Assembly (NCBI GenBank): GCA_041305345.1
Contig: JBFYLP010000004.1
Location: forward strand, 1-22,097
Direction: 5' to 3'
Length of the DNA: 22,097 nucleotides
Source of the DNA: JACRGC01 sp041305345
GTDB lineage: Archaea > Micrarchaeota > Micrarchaeia > Norongarragalinales > SBBD01
The translations under genes were made by a program, and so were the position numbers. Positions 20,125-22,097 of the stretch are shown here, piece after piece. Position 1 is the stretch's first letter; each line of letters starts with the position of its first letter. The notes beneath the pieces were generated by a model. That model searched no databases and was not told the origin of the DNA. It saw nothing but the letters and a program-made list of their open reading frames with translations.

Positions 20125-22097
20125 CTAACCGAATATGCTTCGGATGAGATCATAAAGGGGGCTTAGGGGGTCTTTCGGACCGGATTGGATTGGCTGCCTT
20201 CTTGCGGCCGGGTTTATGTTGGAGGTGGAAACCGTCGGTACGGGGGTTGCAACAACGCTGCCTCCCCCGCTTCCGCGTGCACTGGAGCTTGCCAAGGCGT
20301 ATGTGAGGGAGAACCTCGCCTTAGCGATCTGCTTAGGGTAGAAGAGCGTTGCTTGGGTTGAGGAAATGCCAGCGAAAATGGTTCCCCTATAGGTAATGTA
20401 TCCGGTTTCCTTGGTAGGATATCCGATTGCGGTTCCAAAGCCGTAGCCGATCTTGTCAACTGTTGTTGCACCGGGCACATTCACTAATTGCCTCAGGTTG
20501 CGGTCATATAGCAGGTTCAGATGCCAGCTGTTTGAAACATATGCAATTCCAGTCTGGGAGTCCTCCGTCTTCTCGGTAAGGTATATGCCTATGGGCGAGC
20601 CGGGTAAATCCGGAATTATTACACCCATTGTTGCTGGATTTGCTGACAAGACAGGGTAGTAATAAATCAAATTCGCTGAACTCCTTTCATACTGCCCGTT
20701 CAGGTTTATGTAGTAAACTGCTCCGGGGGTCACGGAACCCATTCCGCTGCCATTCGAACTGTTAGTTGTGCCATTGGCTTGCATTGCGATGTATGCCTCA
20801 TTGACAGTCCGCGAGCCGAACAGGAAGGCATTGGGCAGGCTAGAGATTACATTGATGAAATCGCCCTGAACGTAGCCATTCTCGAGCTGAAGGTATTGGT
20901 TCTTGTGCACTGCAAACTGAAGTGTATCATATTCAACATCCTGAAGGCCAAGGAAATTGAGCCTGTAGTTATCCGTTCCCCGGATGATGCTTATGGATTC
21001 TCCAACTTCGAGGGTTTGGGTGATTGGGGTCTTGTACACCTGGTCAATGTCGTTGTAGAGCTGGATCTTGTAGATAGCCTCGGAAGCGCCAATAGCGCTC
21101 GAGACGATCCGGCCCTTCCAATAAAGGTGCGAATCACTACCCGAGATTTGCTGGTCGTTTGCGATCACGAGCATATTTTCAAATACGAAAACGGCTGCGG
21201 AGGATTGCGCAGGTGAGTTGCCCACATTGATCGAATTGACCTTGACTACGATGTTGTTTGCCTCTGAAACCATCGCAGATTCCCCTGCTCCAAGGTATAT
21301 CCTTCTTAAAAGCTGGTCGAAAGAATCAAGGACGTCAAATTGCGCCCTCACCGGTGCGAATGCCCCAATGTCTGTAAGCCTCACCACGTATCCGTTGGGA
21401 GTGGTAATTTGATCGCCAATAGCCATAGCTCCATCCGAGCCTATGTGTTTTCCTAGGGTGATTGAAGAGACCGCTCCCGCAGTAACGGAGTGGTCGTAGA
21501 TGCGGTACTTGTCGCCAAGGAATGTGATTTCAACGTTGTTGTTCTTCAGGAGGTTGCTTGAAGGGCAGTTCTCCGCATTGCTCGAGGCAATGAGGCAGAT
21601 GGGGATTGGCTGGTCGAATAGAGCTTCGTAGCCGGTTTTTGAATATTTTGCCTGAACCCGCTTGACAGTCTCGTCGTAGGCGACGTATGAGAACAGGTAC
21701 AATCGCTGGTTCTCATAAGTAACAACGGTACCCAGGGGGTAAGTGATCCTTCCATCAACAGGCAGCCCGGAAGCTGGATTCAGAATTGTGGTCATATCCT
21801 TAGTGACCAATTTTGGTCCCAGATTTGGCCCAAATGAGGAAGTTGTTGAGCCGAACCTGCTGGATTCGGTCGTATACCTTACGGAATCGGGCTGGTAGTC
21901 AAGATCATCGTGGACGTATGTTGTCATTTCATACATTCCGGGGTTCGGAGTTGGATTTGGAACGCACCTTCCATCCAAGCAGGTTGCGGAGCCGTTGGCG
22001 TTGCAATTGAACGTCGTATTATAGGCCTGGGAGCCTGCGCAATAGAACTCGGACAATTGGTTCACATTTAGGCAGGAATCGGTGTACGAATAAGGGA
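20125..22097 (-). CDS. S-layer-like large surface protein (N-terminus beyond right edge)
   Basis: The frame stays open to the right edge (656 visible residues). A GTG at 22065 is in frame, but the reading continues upstream as PYSYTDSCLN, inside a Cys-rich module (YTDSCLN, EFYCAG, TFNCNANG, CLDGRC), so the true start lies outside the window. After it comes a beta-rich region with repeated modules of the type found in archaeal S-layer proteins: LGDKYRIYD then IAIGDQI-like and GYVVRLTDI, and later LGAGESAMV, then LEVGESISI and NYRLNFLGL. A Gly/Ser and Pro/Thr tail (ARGSGGGSVVATPVPTVS) ends in DPLSPLYDLIRSIFG without a membrane helix. It is probably a structural cell-surface protein. It ends about 85 bp upstream of the LonB promoter, same strand. 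Confidence 0.8.
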   Translation of the reverse strand, partial: PYSYTDSCLNVNQLSEFYCAGSQAYNTTFNCNANGSATCLDGRCVPNPTPNPGMYEMTTYVHDDLDYQPDSVRYTTESSRFGSTTSSFGPNLGPKLVTKDMTTILNPASGLPVDGRITYPLGTVVTYENQRLYLFSYVAYDETVKRVQAKYSKTGYEALFDQPIPICLIASSNAENCPSSNLLKNNNVEITFLGDKYRIYDHSVTAGAVSSITLGKHIGSDGAMAIGDQITTPNGYVVRLTDIGAFAPVRAQFDVLDSFDQLLRRIYLGAGESAMVSEANNIVVKVNSINVGNSPAQSSAAVFVFENMLVIANDQQISGSDSHLYWKGRIVSSAIGASEAIYKIQLYNDIDQVYKTPITQTLEVGESISIIRGTDNYRLNFLGLQDVEYDTLQFAVHKNQYLQLENGYVQGDFINVISSLPNAFLFGSRTVNEAYIAMQANGTTNSSNGSGMGSVTPGAVYYINLNGQYERSSANLIYYYPVLSANPATMGVIIPDLPGSPIGIYLTEKTEDSQTGIAYVSNSWHLNLLYDRNLRQLVNVPGATTVDKIGYGFGTAIGYPTKETGYITYRGTIFAGISSTQATLFYPKQIAKARFSLTYALASSSARGSGGGSVVATPVPTVSTSNINPAARRQPIQSGPKDPLSPLYDLIRSIFG

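Noticed and set aside
22063..22065. GTG as start codon of the right-edge surface protein
   Set aside because: The frame stays open to the window edge and the GTG lies within a Cys-rich module, so it is an internal Val codon.
1..22097. CRISPR arrays, tRNA genes or transposases
   Set aside because: No regularly spaced identical repeats, no tRNA T-loop pattern outside coding regions and no DDE or serine/tyrosine recombinase motifs were seen on reading both strands.

Overview
The window looks like a chromosomal segment of an archaeon, most likely a DPANN lineage of the Micrarchaeota/Diapherotrites type; that placement is inference. The support is an eukaryote/archaea-type S26e ribosomal protein, an archaeal LonB carrying an intein end, UbiA-type and Lrp-type proteins of archaeal style, TATA-like boxes about 25-30 bp before many start codons (leaderless or near-leaderless transcripts), and several very large Cys-rich, N-glycosylation-rich surface proteins. 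No tRNA, rRNA, CRISPR array or insertion sequence was seen.

Layout. (1) 1-5149, minus: one giant secreted protein, truncated by the left edge, with a DNRLRE-like module, a fibronectin-III-like module, Cys-rich modules, an unrecognised helical region, a concanavalin-like region and a (Thr-Pro)n linker. (2) 5150-5447: divergent control region with phased repeats. (3) 5448-5903, plus: an Lrp/AsnC regulator. (4) 6288-9481, plus: a tight three-gene operon (duplicated V4R-like protein, UbiA prenyltransferase, Glu/Leu/Phe/Val-type dehydrogenase). It is flanked on both sides, in the same orientation, by copies of one small archaeal gene: a broken copy plus a stray tail on the left (5907-6107), and the intact copy plus a stray tail on the right (9552-9907). 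(5) 9599-12123: the intact MGRT-family gene and a RecA-like protein without a P-loop, which share a duplicated promoter, interleaved with two plus-strand genes of unknown function. (6) 12137-15262, minus: a PEGA-domain surface protein, S26e with a small two-helix membrane protein, and an M48 membrane metalloprotease with an extra C-terminal OB-like domain. (7) 15408-18549, plus: two overlapping genes for secreted, membrane-anchored proteins. (8) 18586-19983, minus: the C-terminal two thirds of LonB preceded by its own start codon, its own TATA box and a 44-residue intein C-terminal piece. (9) 20125-22097, minus: the C-terminal part of another large S-layer-like surface protein, cut by the right edge.

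The most interesting element is the LonB gene. As written, it encodes an intein C-fragment fused to the LonB C-extein, with no N-extein (Walker A, membrane anchor) or intein N-part anywhere nearby. This is the architecture expected for a naturally split intein that rebuilds a membrane protease by trans-splicing. A degenerating or rearranged gene is the main alternative. Second in interest is the operon bracketed by direct copies of one gene, which suggests a recombination-borne cassette.
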